DNA of 57,573 bases from an uncultured Bacilli bacterium. Lineage in GTDB: Bacteria; Bacillota_I; Bacilli_A; RF39; UBA660. Shown piece by piece: positions 1-7,674 of this stretch. The translations under genes were made by a program, and so were the position numbers. Numbering within the stretch: position 1 is the stretch's first letter; every line of letters begins with the position of its first letter. A model generated the notes under the pieces. It did not search any database. It saw only the letters and a program-made list of their open reading frames with translations, and had not been told where the DNA came from. Location of the stretch: contig CALVIY010000005.1 of the NCBI GenBank assembly GCA_944331955.1, positions 1 through 57,573 on the forward strand, read 5' to 3'.

Positions 1-194
1 ATATCTACAACTGTTTTTCCTTTATAACTTCCACATTTAGGACAAACACGATGAGCTTTAATCATTTCACCACAGTTTGGACATTTAACCATACCTGGTA
101 CTTCTAAGGCGTTATGACTTCTTCTCATTCTTTTTCTTGTTTTTGATACCTTTCTAAAAGGAACTGCAAACATTTGAATATCTAACTTTAACAT
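1..194 (-). CDS. rpmF: 50S ribosomal protein L32 (3' end cut by window edge)
   Basis: This is the small zinc-ribbon protein L32 of the large ribosomal subunit. The visible 64 codons show the basic N-terminal stretch with [19 protein letters not shown], then two cysteine pairs, CPNCGE and CPKCGSYKG, which form the zinc ribbon. The start at 194 is chosen because GAGAAGGAG lies at the right distance upstream; an internal Met, seven codons later and just before AVPF, is nearer the usual L32 start but has no ribosome binding site. The ribosome binding site lies inside the last codons of yceD, so the two are probably translationally coupled. yceD-rpmF is a standard bacterial pair. The reading frame is still open at base 1, so the last residues are missing. 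Confidence 0.95.
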   Translation of the reverse strand, partial: MLKLDIQMFAVPFRKVSKTRKRMRRSHNALEVPGMVKCPNCGEMIKAHRVCPKCGSYKGKTVVD

Positions 195-198
195 ATTA

Positions 199-663
199 TC
201 ACTCCTTCTCTATTTTCTTTAATAAATCTTTAAAGGGATTATTAGTACTTTTCTTTACTTCATCTTCACTAATAACTCTCCATCCATCCCCTACATATTC
301 ATCATAATTAGTAACCTCGCTATAGCGAATAGGGATCTCTAGTACTATATTTTCCCATAAAATGCTAATAATATCAAGAGAAAATTGATCATTTTCTAAT
401 CTTTCACTCACATTTTCACTAATTTTAAAGGAAAATGGATAATTTACAGGCTCTAGGCTAACAGAATCTTCTAAAGTCATAGAACCTGTACATTCTATTT
501 CTAATAGTAAATTATCATCACTAGGATAAGTTAATTTACCTAATACTTTAACCTTAGATAAATCTATAATAGATGTATCAGTATAATATTCTTTAGGAAT
601 AATATAGGAATTATCTATATCAATATAACTTACTTTATTATCTAATAACTCTTTAATATCCAT
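199..663 (-). CDS. yceD: YceD/DUF177 family protein
   Basis: A 154-residue member of the DUF177 (YceD) family, which is almost always encoded directly upstream of rpmF and has been linked to 23S rRNA/50S maturation; the biochemical role here is inferred. The sequence shows the family pattern of a beta-rich N-terminal half, the central acidic segment ending in a GDGW motif, and a C-terminal [10 protein letters not shown] helix equivalent to the usual DPR..L..L tail. The cysteine pair found in some relatives is absent. It lies 3 bp from the upstream HD gene and 4 bp from rpmF, in one transcription unit. Confidence 0.88.
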   Translation of the reverse strand: MDIKELLDNKVSYIDIDNSYIIPKEYYTDTSIIDLSKVKVLGKLTYPSDDNLLLEIECTGSMTLEDSVSLEPVNYPFSFKISENVSERLENDQFSLDIISILWENIVLEIPIRYSEVTNYDEYVGDGWRVISEDEVKKSTNNPFKDLLKKIEKE

Positions 664-666
664 AAA

Positions 667-1167
667 TCACCATCTCTTAAAAAATACCATGAATAATAGT
701 ATAACCATACTACATGCTACTGACATATTTTCCTTTAGAACATAACTTCTTTCATAAAAGCAAGCGAAATCATCTACTAGATTAACTATCCAACTTTCTA
801 AATATTTAGGTATAGCCTTACCAACAGGAAACATATGTGAACCAATTATGTCTTGCTCTAAATCATTTAAATCAAAGTATTTTAGGGAGTTTTCTAAAGC
901 TATTTTAGGATGATTTACTAATGTATGTGCTTTCTTTTCATCATACTCATCTAAAAAGAAATCATGTAAAAGTGCTCCTCTTGTTGTACTTTTATAATCT
1001 AAATGACAGAATTTAGTTATTATATAGGAATAGTATGCTACTCTCATCATATGTGAATATCTATCCATACCATGGTGTATACATTCTTTTGTCTTTTGAT
1101 ATTCATCATTACTTATAATTGGCATTATTATATTATTAAATTCCATATTAGGATAAAAAGTTTTCAT
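667..1167 (-). CDS. HD-domain phosphohydrolase-like protein
   Basis: A 166-residue HD-superfamily protein. The metal ligands are visible: H32 in the HHGMDRYSH region, the paired H-D in LLHDFFLDEYD (near residue 87), a HP pair near residue 106 and a final D in LVDDF (near residue 132). Similar short HD proteins are common in gut Bacillota; their substrate is not known to me. The C-terminal 20 residues are hydrophobic and may pack on the core or be a membrane tail. It is the first gene of the HD-yceD-rpmF unit, with a promoter directly upstream. The Shine-Dalgarno is weak (GGAT about 10 bases before the ATG). Confidence 0.75.
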   Translation of the reverse strand: MKTFYPNMEFNNIIMPIISNDEYQKTKECIHHGMDRYSHMMRVAYYSYIITKFCHLDYKSTTRGALLHDFFLDEYDEKKAHTLVNHPKIALENSLKYFDLNDLEQDIIGSHMFPVGKAIPKYLESWIVNLVDDFACFYERSYVLKENMSVACSMVILLFMVFFKRW

Positions 1168-1216
1168 AATCTAATCCAAACACCGCTTTCTTCTTTTTAG
1201 CTTTACCGCTTTTATA

Positions 1217-1245
1217 AGTTTAGCATAAATTTAATAGTTTATCAA
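1217..1245 (-). promoter_or_regulatory. sigma-A promoter for the HD-yceD-rpmF unit
   Basis: On the minus strand a -35 TTGATA (1245-1240) and a -10 TAAACT (1222-1217) are separated by exactly 17 bases. The site lies in the 103-bp gap between the AI-2E-type permease gene and the HD gene, about 50 bases upstream of the HD start. Confidence 0.6.
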
Positions 1246-1270
1246 GTTTACATATATACTTGACACTTAT

Positions 1271-2332
1271 TTAACTAAGTTCGGCTTTTACTTTTTTTAC
1301 ACCTTTTTTAATATCACTCTTAAAGAATCTATAACTTGCAGATATTAAAATATATATTGGTAAAGCGATAATGATACCAAGTGGTCCTCCTACAGTTCCT
1401 CCAATTGACACCATCATAATAGTAATTAATGGATTTACATTATTAGTCTTACCATAAACTCTAGGTGATATAACATAACCATCAAGTTGTGGGAATATTA
1501 AACAAATAATTAGAGTTGCTATAAAAAGATTAGGACTTATAACTGATGCGGTTAATAAAGCTAGTAAGTTAGTAATAAGTCCTCCAAAATATGGAATAAC
1601 GGTTGTAAGAGATGCTAAAACTCCAAATAAGAACCAGTTAGGATGTCCTACTATTAAAAAGACAAGGGAATATTCAAAAAACTGAATTACCATAAATGTT
1701 AATAGTCCTTTTAAATAGTTACTAAGTTCTGTATCTAAAGCTTTAACATAACGGAAATACTTATATTTAACTTGTTTTAAAAAATCTCCTACAACTACTC
1801 TTATCTTATCCATATATGCTAGAAAATAAATGGCAACAACAAAAGTTATTACTACTTTTCCTAGGAAGGAAGCAGTTTTACCTACTATATCAATAGAACC
1901 ATCTTTTAAGAAGTTACCTAAGCTGTTAATTATCTCATTTAAATAACTTTCACTACTATCTGCTATAAAGCTTAAATTTATATTAAATTTATCTCCAATA
2001 TCTTCTATAACTTTACCAATGTTAGTAGCAAACATAACAAGTTGATTATAAAGAAGTGGTAGTGTTATAACTAAAAGAGTAATGATAATAGCAGTTACAC
2101 CTACTACTACTATTGTAACAGCAAGGGATCTTCTAACTCCTTTAGATATTAATTTTCTAACCATTGGATTAAGGGCATAACTTATTGCAAAAGCAATTAT
2201 AAAAGGCATACATATTTTAATAATAGATAAGATTATATTAAACCATGTACCTATATTAGTAACTATAATATATAAAAGTCCCATTAATATTAAAAAGTTC
2301 AACAATTTATAATTTATTCTATTTTTATACAT
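1271..2332 (-). CDS. AI-2E/YtvI-type membrane permease
   Basis: A 353-residue polytopic membrane protein of the AI-2E transporter (PerM/YtvI/TqsA) family, which exports small molecules or exchanges ions; the substrate cannot be read from sequence. It shows an N-terminal pair of membrane helices (residues 12-55), a third helix near 70-95, a soluble amphipathic stretch (100-150), and four to five C-terminal helices including the family-typical GVLASLTTVIPYFGG and the glycine-rich GGTVGGPLGIIIALPIY near residues 308-324. It starts 2 bp after dtd and is the last gene of the comN-secDF-rel-dtd run. Confidence 0.88.
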   Translation of the reverse strand: MYKNRINYKLLNFLILMGLLYIIVTNIGTWFNIILSIIKICMPFIIAFAISYALNPMVRKLISKGVRRSLAVTIVVVGVTAIIITLLVITLPLLYNQLVMFATNIGKVIEDIGDKFNINLSFIADSSESYLNEIINSLGNFLKDGSIDIVGKTASFLGKVVITFVVAIYFLAYMDKIRVVVGDFLKQVKYKYFRYVKALDTELSNYLKGLLTFMVIQFFEYSLVFLIVGHPNWFLFGVLASLTTVIPYFGGLITNLLALLTASVISPNLFIATLIICLIFPQLDGYVISPRVYGKTNNVNPLITIMMVSIGGTVGGPLGIIIALPIYILISASYRFFKSDIKKGVKKVKAELS

Positions 2333-2334
2333 AA

Positions 2335-2769
2335 TTATCTCTCCAACATAATAGTAGTAGGTCCCATATTAGTTAAAGTAATAGACATATCTGCACCAAA
2401 TATACCTGCTTTAGTAGGAACATATTCACTTAAAACTTTATTAAAGTATTCATATAGTAGTTTAGCTTTCTCTCCCCTCATCGCTTTCATATAACTTGGT
2501 CTATTCCCTTTAGTAGTATCAGCATAAAGAGTAAACTGAGAAATTGATAAAATAGATCCCTTAGTATCAAGAACAGATAAGTTCATTACTCCATTATTAT
2601 CAGGAAATATTCTAAGATTAAGAATCTTATTAACCATCCAAAGAATCGTATCTTTATTATCAGTATCAGTAAACCCTACAAGTAGCATTAGTCCATTATC
2701 TATTTCACTTACTATTTTATTATTAACAGTGCATTTAGAATTACTACATCTTTGAACTAAGACTTTCAT
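2335..2769 (-). CDS. dtd: D-aminoacyl-tRNA deacylase
   Basis: A 144-residue DTD enzyme that hydrolyses D-aminoacyl-tRNA (and glycyl-tRNA-Ala) to keep the tRNA pool clean. It starts with the family signature MKVLVQRC, carries the catalytic SQFTL motif (near residue 77) and the second active-site element NMGPTT (near residue 135, the Gly-cisPro-type cross-subunit loop, here with GP). Length is normal. The ATG overlaps the rel stop codon by ATGA, so it is translationally coupled to rel; rel-dtd adjacency is common in Bacillota. Confidence 0.95.
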   Translation of the reverse strand: MKVLVQRCSNSKCTVNNKIVSEIDNGLMLLVGFTDTDNKDTILWMVNKILNLRIFPDNNGVMNLSVLDTKGSILSISQFTLYADTTKGNRPSYMKAMRGEKAKLLYEYFNKVLSEYVPTKAGIFGADMSITLTNMGPTTIMLER

Positions 2770-4919
2770 TGTATCAACCTCTCTACACTTGTAATATATG
2801 GTAAATTATCTAAATCTAGTATTAATTTATTTAACTCTTTTAAGTTTCTAATAACTACTTCCATCTCATAAGTTACATATTCATCTCTATTAATAGTTTT
2901 AATACTAGTAATATTAGCATTATTTTTAATAGTAGTACTTGTAATATCAACAAGTTTATTATCAAGAGTATCTGTTCTAATAACTAAGTCACTATAGTAT
3001 TTATTAGTAGGTGTGGAATCCCAACTTACTTTAATACATCTATCATCCATACTAGCTAAGTTACGGCAAGTACTTCTATGAATTGTTATACCATTACCTC
3101 TTGTAATATAACCTACTATATCATCACCATGAACTGGTTTACAGCATGATGCTATACTTACTTTTATTTTGTCTATTCCATCAACTATTATGTCAGAAGC
3201 ACTATCATTTATTTTGACAATACTTTTAAGTAGTTTAGGTTTTTCTTCTTCTTTTTCTCCATAATTTATATTTATAACACTATTAACAGTATGCTTATTA
3301 CTACCTATATCATAGTATAAGTCATCTAAATTATCTATTTTTAGACTCTTATAAACTTCTTTAAGCTTCTCATCACTGTAAAAGTCACTAAGTATTATTT
3401 TTCTTTTTCTTAACTCTTTTTCTAAGAATTCTTTACCTCGCTCTACTAGTACTTCTTTTTCATTCTTACTAAAGTAACTCTTAATCTTATTACGTGCTCC
3501 TGTAGTTTTAACGATATTTAACCATTCTTTAGAAGGATGAGCACTTTTATTAGTATTTATTTTAATAATATCATTACTTTTTAGTTCATAATCAAGTGGT
3601 ACTATATTACCATTAACAATCGCTCCTACAGTAGTTTCTCCTACTTTACTATGAACTTTATATGCGAAGTCTAAAGGGGTCGCTCCACGAGGTAGTTCTA
3701 TAACATCTCCTTTAGGGGTAAAGACATAGATATTATTATTTAAAACTTCATCTTTAACCGAACTAACAAACTCTTCACTACTCATTTTATCGTTTTCTAG
3801 TTCCATAATTTCTTTAAAGAATTGTAGTTTTTGGGTAGTTACAGATTGAAGGTTAGCAGTTTTTTTACTACCACCATTTTCTTTATAAGCCCAGTGTGAG
3901 GCAATACCGTTTTCTGCTACTTCATCCATCTCATATGTTCTAATTTGAATTTCAAATAGATAGCCATCTATACCAAAGACGGTTGTATGTAGCGACTGAT
4001 ACATATTAGGTTTAGGCATAGCGATATAGTCTTTAAAACGTTTTGGTAGTGGTCTAAACTTAGAATGGATTAGACCAAGAGCAAGATAACAATCTTGTTC
4101 TGTATCTACTAAAACACGAAGTGCAAGTAAATCGTAAATGTCACTAAATTTCTTACCTTTATCTAGTTTATTATAGATACTATAAATACTCTTAGCACGT
4201 CCTTTAATCTGATGAGGGATGTGATGAAGATTTAATAGTTCAGTTACTTCTTCTTGCATCTCATAAACTGTTGTATCACGTTCTGCTTTTGTCTTATTAA
4301 GTTTATCTGCTATATCATAAAAGACGGTTGGTTTTAAGTAACGAAGTGATAAGTCTTCAAGTTCACTTTTTATTTTATGAATACCAAGGTGATGGGCTAA
4401 AGGAGCGAATATTTCAAGCACTTCTTTAGACTTCTTTTTTTGCTTTTCCACAGGTGTTGCCCAAAGTGTTCTCATATTATGAAGACGGTCTGCAAGTTTT
4501 ACAATAATTACTCTAACATCTTCGCTCATTCCCACAATTATTTTCTTATAATACTCAACTAAGTACTCATTATCAGTAGAAAAATGAAGTCTACCTAATT
4601 TAGTAACACCATCTACTAATTTATAAACTGTAAGACCAAATTTCTCTTTAAATTCATCTATATCTACATCACAGTCTTCAACTACATCATGAAGAAGTCC
4701 TGCAATTAAACATTCACTATCTGCATAAATACTAGTAAGTATCAAAGCAACGTTTAAAGGGTGGATGATATACTCTTCTCCACTCTTTCTAAACTGTCCT
4801 TTATGCTTTTCTTTAGCATAATAATATGCATCTAATATTTTTTCTCTTTCTTTAGGATCCTTTATATAGGAGTCCACTTTATCCATTAAATCATCTATTG
4901 TTATAGTGTCTTTTTTCAT
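2766..4919 (-). CDS. rel: bifunctional (p)ppGpp synthetase/hydrolase
   Basis: A 717-residue long RSH enzyme that makes and degrades (p)ppGpp, the stringent-response alarmone. Domains in order: HD hydrolase (about 25-180) with intact HPLNVA and LLHDVVEDC, so hydrolase-competent; synthetase (about 230-345) with RFKDYIAMPKPNMYQSLHT; TGS (about 395-455); a zinc-finger/RIS segment with SCCKPVHGDD near 590; C-terminal ACT (about 645-717). Both activities look intact, as expected for a single Rel of Bacillota. It is 36 bp downstream of secDF and overlaps dtd. A separate HD-kinase fusion at 42.1-43.5 kb carries a related HD domain. Confidence 0.96.
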   Translation of the reverse strand: MKKDTITIDDLMDKVDSYIKDPKEREKILDAYYYAKEKHKGQFRKSGEEYIIHPLNVALILTSIYADSECLIAGLLHDVVEDCDVDIDEFKEKFGLTVYKLVDGVTKLGRLHFSTDNEYLVEYYKKIIVGMSEDVRVIIVKLADRLHNMRTLWATPVEKQKKKSKEVLEIFAPLAHHLGIHKIKSELEDLSLRYLKPTVFYDIADKLNKTKAERDTTVYEMQEEVTELLNLHHIPHQIKGRAKSIYSIYNKLDKGKKFSDIYDLLALRVLVDTEQDCYLALGLIHSKFRPLPKRFKDYIAMPKPNMYQSLHTTVFGIDGYLFEIQIRTYEMDEVAENGIASHWAYKENGGSKKTANLQSVTTQKLQFFKEIMELENDKMSSEEFVSSVKDEVLNNNIYVFTPKGDVIELPRGATPLDFAYKVHSKVGETTVGAIVNGNIVPLDYELKSNDIIKINTNKSAHPSKEWLNIVKTTGARNKIKSYFSKNEKEVLVERGKEFLEKELRKRKIILSDFYSDEKLKEVYKSLKIDNLDDLYYDIGSNKHTVNSVININYGEKEEEKPKLLKSIVKINDSASDIIVDGIDKIKVSIASCCKPVHGDDIVGYITRGNGITIHRSTCRNLASMDDRCIKVSWDSTPTNKYYSDLVIRTDTLDNKLVDITSTTIKNNANITSIKTINRDEYVTYEMEVVIRNLKELNKLILDLDNLPYITSVERLIQ

Positions 4920-4955
4920 AATATCACTGTCTTTCTAGTCTTTTTATTCTTTTAT

Positions 4956-7244
4956 TTAATCATTTATACCTTTAATAGTTTTCTCACTCACTTCTTTTAC
5001 TTGCTTTTTCTTCTTATTATTAGATTTAGTTTTACTAGCAAAGAATACATAAAGTCTTCCTGCTATTAATAGTGATGAATAAGTACCTGCAACTAATCCT
5101 ACTATCATCGCTACATTAAAGGTTAGTATTTCTCTACTTCCCATAATTATCAAGGCAATTACTGGAAGTAATGTTGTAAGTGATGTATAAATACTTCTTG
5201 TAAGTGTTTCTTTAATACTTATATTAACAACATCTGCAAGTTCATCTTTACTTATGGTTTCTTTATTACGTTTCTTTAAGTTTTCACGTACTCTATCGAA
5301 TACTACTATTGTATTATTAATTGAATATCCTATGATAGCAAGTACGGCTGCTATAAACATAGAATTTACTTCTACTCTTAGAAGAATAACTGATGCTACC
5401 ATCATTAATGCATCGTGAATTAAACAGATAACTGATGATATACCATAACTAAATTTAAATCTAAGGGTAATATATAGGATAATACCTATTAATGAGATAA
5501 GGATTGAGAATATTGCATTTTTAATTAAGTCTTGTTTAACGACATTAGATACAACTCCAATATCAACACTAGCATTATACTTTTCAAGGAAATAACTTTC
5601 TATTTCAGATATTTCATTTTCTTTTAACTCATCACTTACTCTAATATCAGTCTCACTATTAGTAATATCAATACTTACTTCATCTAATTTAAGTTCTTTT
5701 AAGTCGCCTCTTAAATCTTTTTCACTAACTTCTGTAGTTGATAAAGTTATATCACTACCAGCTTGGAAATCAATTCCAAGATTCATTCCTTTGAAGGCAA
5801 ACATAACTACTGATGCAAGTATTACTACCAAACTAAAGGCAGCGAAAAATTTACTAAGTCCTAAATAATTATATGTTGGTTTCTTATTTTCTTCTTTAAT
5901 TTCTTCTTCGTGAACACCAATAAAGAAATTAAGTTTATTATCAAAGTATTTAGTCTTAACAAACATCTTTAATAGAACTCTTGTAATAAATACCATAGTA
6001 ACCATTGTTACAATAATATTAATGATTAACATAGTTGCAAAACCTTTGACACTAGATTCACCTAGATAGAACATGATGATGGCAACTAAAAGTGTTGTAA
6101 GGTTAGCATCAAGGATTGTTCCAAAACTAGCTTTACTACCATTTTTAAAAGCTGTCTCTAGACTTCTTCCTTTAAGTAATTCTTCTTTAATACGAGAATA
6201 AGTTAGAACATTAGCATCTACTGCCATACCTATACCAAGGATTAAAGCGGCAATACCAGGAAGGGTTAAAACACCTCCTACAAGCCAAAATGATGCGAAT
6301 ACTAATAATGTATATAAAACTATTGATACTGCAGAAATAACACCTGCAAAATTATAAATACCAATTAGTAAGATAATGATAGCAAGAACACCTGCAATAC
6401 CTGCATACATTGTCATTGTAAGTGTTGCATCTCCAAAGCTTGCTCCTACTGTTTTACTAGATACTTCAGTAAGTTTAGCAGGAAGACTACCTGAATTAAT
6501 TAAATCTACTAAATTACTAGCTTCTTCTTCGGTAAAGTTACCTTGAATAATAACATCACTAGCAAAGCCTTCAGTTACTGTAGCAGCACTTATACAATTA
6601 CTTTCATCTGTTCCACACATACCAGCTTCATTAGCATAAGAATCAGTCATTTCATCAAAATCTAACCAAATGGCAATAATGTTAGTTTCATAATCTTTAA
6701 CAGCATTAGTTACTTTATAGAAAGTATCTTTATCTTTAACTGCTAAACTAACAGCAGGTCTACCATTAGCATCTGTTGTAAGTCTAGCACCACCTGCTTC
6801 TAAAACATCACTAGACATAAGTAAATTATCTTCACTATCTCTAAATGTTAGAGTTGCAACAGTAGATAATGTTTCTCTTGCTTCATCTTTATTAGTAACA
6901 CCAGCAAGTTTAACTCTAATTCTATTATCCCCTTCTAAAGTGATTTCTGGTTCACTAACACCTAAAGTATCTATACGTTTAAGCATACTTTTATAAGTAG
7001 CATTTAATTTATCTTTATTCATTTTACTTCCATCAATTGGACTAACTTCGTAAAGGATTTCAAAACCACCTTGTAAATCAAGACCAAAGTTTAATGATTT
7101 AAAAAGTGGCACTACTAAAAAGCATACTATAACAGCGATTACAACAAGTAATCCTGTTCTAAGTAACATAGCTTTTTTCTCTTTAGCCATATGTTTCCTT
7201 TCTTTTTTTATCTTTTTTTCTTTAATTTTCTTTTCTTTCTTCAT
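4956..7244 (-). CDS. secDF: SecDF fused protein-export membrane protein
   Basis: A 762-residue natural SecD-SecF fusion that uses the proton motive force to pull preproteins out of the SecYEG channel. The N-terminus is extremely lysine-rich (about 20 residues) before helix 1. The SecD half has the DLQGG motif near residue 57, a periplasmic-type P1 domain (to about 270) and helices 2-6. The SecF half begins near residue 465 with its first helix, has GIDFQAGSDIT near 490, then helices 8-12 with the conserved SINNTIVVFDRVREN. A single fused protein is the Bacillus/Clostridia arrangement. It sits 22 bp from comN, as in B. subtilis. Confidence 0.96.
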   Translation of the reverse strand: MKKEKKIKEKKIKKERKHMAKEKKAMLLRTGLLVVIAVIVCFLVVPLFKSLNFGLDLQGGFEILYEVSPIDGSKMNKDKLNATYKSMLKRIDTLGVSEPEITLEGDNRIRVKLAGVTNKDEARETLSTVATLTFRDSEDNLLMSSDVLEAGGARLTTDANGRPAVSLAVKDKDTFYKVTNAVKDYETNIIAIWLDFDEMTDSYANEAGMCGTDESNCISAATVTEGFASDVIIQGNFTEEEASNLVDLINSGSLPAKLTEVSSKTVGASFGDATLTMTMYAGIAGVLAIIILLIGIYNFAGVISAVSIVLYTLLVFASFWLVGGVLTLPGIAALILGIGMAVDANVLTYSRIKEELLKGRSLETAFKNGSKASFGTILDANLTTLLVAIIMFYLGESSVKGFATMLIINIIVTMVTMVFITRVLLKMFVKTKYFDNKLNFFIGVHEEEIKEENKKPTYNYLGLSKFFAAFSLVVILASVVMFAFKGMNLGIDFQAGSDITLSTTEVSEKDLRGDLKELKLDEVSIDITNSETDIRVSDELKENEISEIESYFLEKYNASVDIGVVSNVVKQDLIKNAIFSILISLIGIILYITLRFKFSYGISSVICLIHDALMMVASVILLRVEVNSMFIAAVLAIIGYSINNTIVVFDRVRENLKKRNKETISKDELADVVNISIKETLTRSIYTSLTTLLPVIALIIMGSREILTFNVAMIVGLVAGTYSSLLIAGRLYVFFASKTKSNNKKKKQVKEVSEKTIKGIND

Positions 7245-7266
7245 GACATACCTCCGATTATACTCC

Positions 7267-7533
7267 TTATATTATTTCAACATTTTGTTTCATAGCTTTA
7301 GTATCTTTAAGATATTTATCTAATAGTTTATTATCACAGTTTAAAATATCACCAACTATATCACTAAGTTCCAAATTATGAGCTTTACTCCATTTAGTAA
7401 GAATTAAATAATTCCAGACATCATTTTTATGAATATAACGATATCCTAATCTATCTAATTCACTTTTCTTAGCATCTAAAGCAGGTTCTACCATCTGATA
7501 TAACTCTTCCTTACTATTAAAAGTAAAATCCAT
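7267..7533 (-). CDS. comN: ComN-type post-transcriptional regulator
   Basis: An 88-residue protein of the ComN (YrzD, Post_transc_reg) family. In B. subtilis ComN controls comE mRNA post-transcriptionally and its gene neighbours secDF, as here; no comE operon is visible in this window, so the target is unknown. The small all-alpha fold is suggested by the regular helices and by the conserved stretch GYRYIHKNDVWNYL near residues 31-44 and the LSDIVGDIL motif. It heads the transcription unit comN-secDF-rel-dtd-permease, with a TATAAT -10 (minus strand, 7572-7567) about 35 bases upstream and only a weak -35. Confidence 0.85.
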   Translation of the reverse strand: MDFTFNSKEELYQMVEPALDAKKSELDRLGYRYIHKNDVWNYLILTKWSKAHNLELSDIVGDILNCDNKLLDKYLKDTKAMKQNVEII

Positions 7534-7628
7534 AAGACACCACAGCCCTTCATATAAACTAATATTATTATAGCATTTCTTAGAAAAAATGAAAGAAAAA
7601 GGTCTAAATTTATTAAATATTTCAAATT

Positions 7629-7664
7629 AAAAGAAAAAATACTAGAGTTAATCTAATATTTTTC
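7629..7664 (-). terminator. terminator of the variable surface protein gene
   Basis: Just after the stop codon of the 7675-9582 gene, the minus strand has an imperfect stem, AGAAAAATATTAGA against TCTAGTATTTTTTCT with loop ttaac, running into further T residues. The rest of the 7534-7674 gap holds the comN promoter region and no gene. Confidence 0.6.
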
Positions 7665-7674
7665 TTGAGTTTTG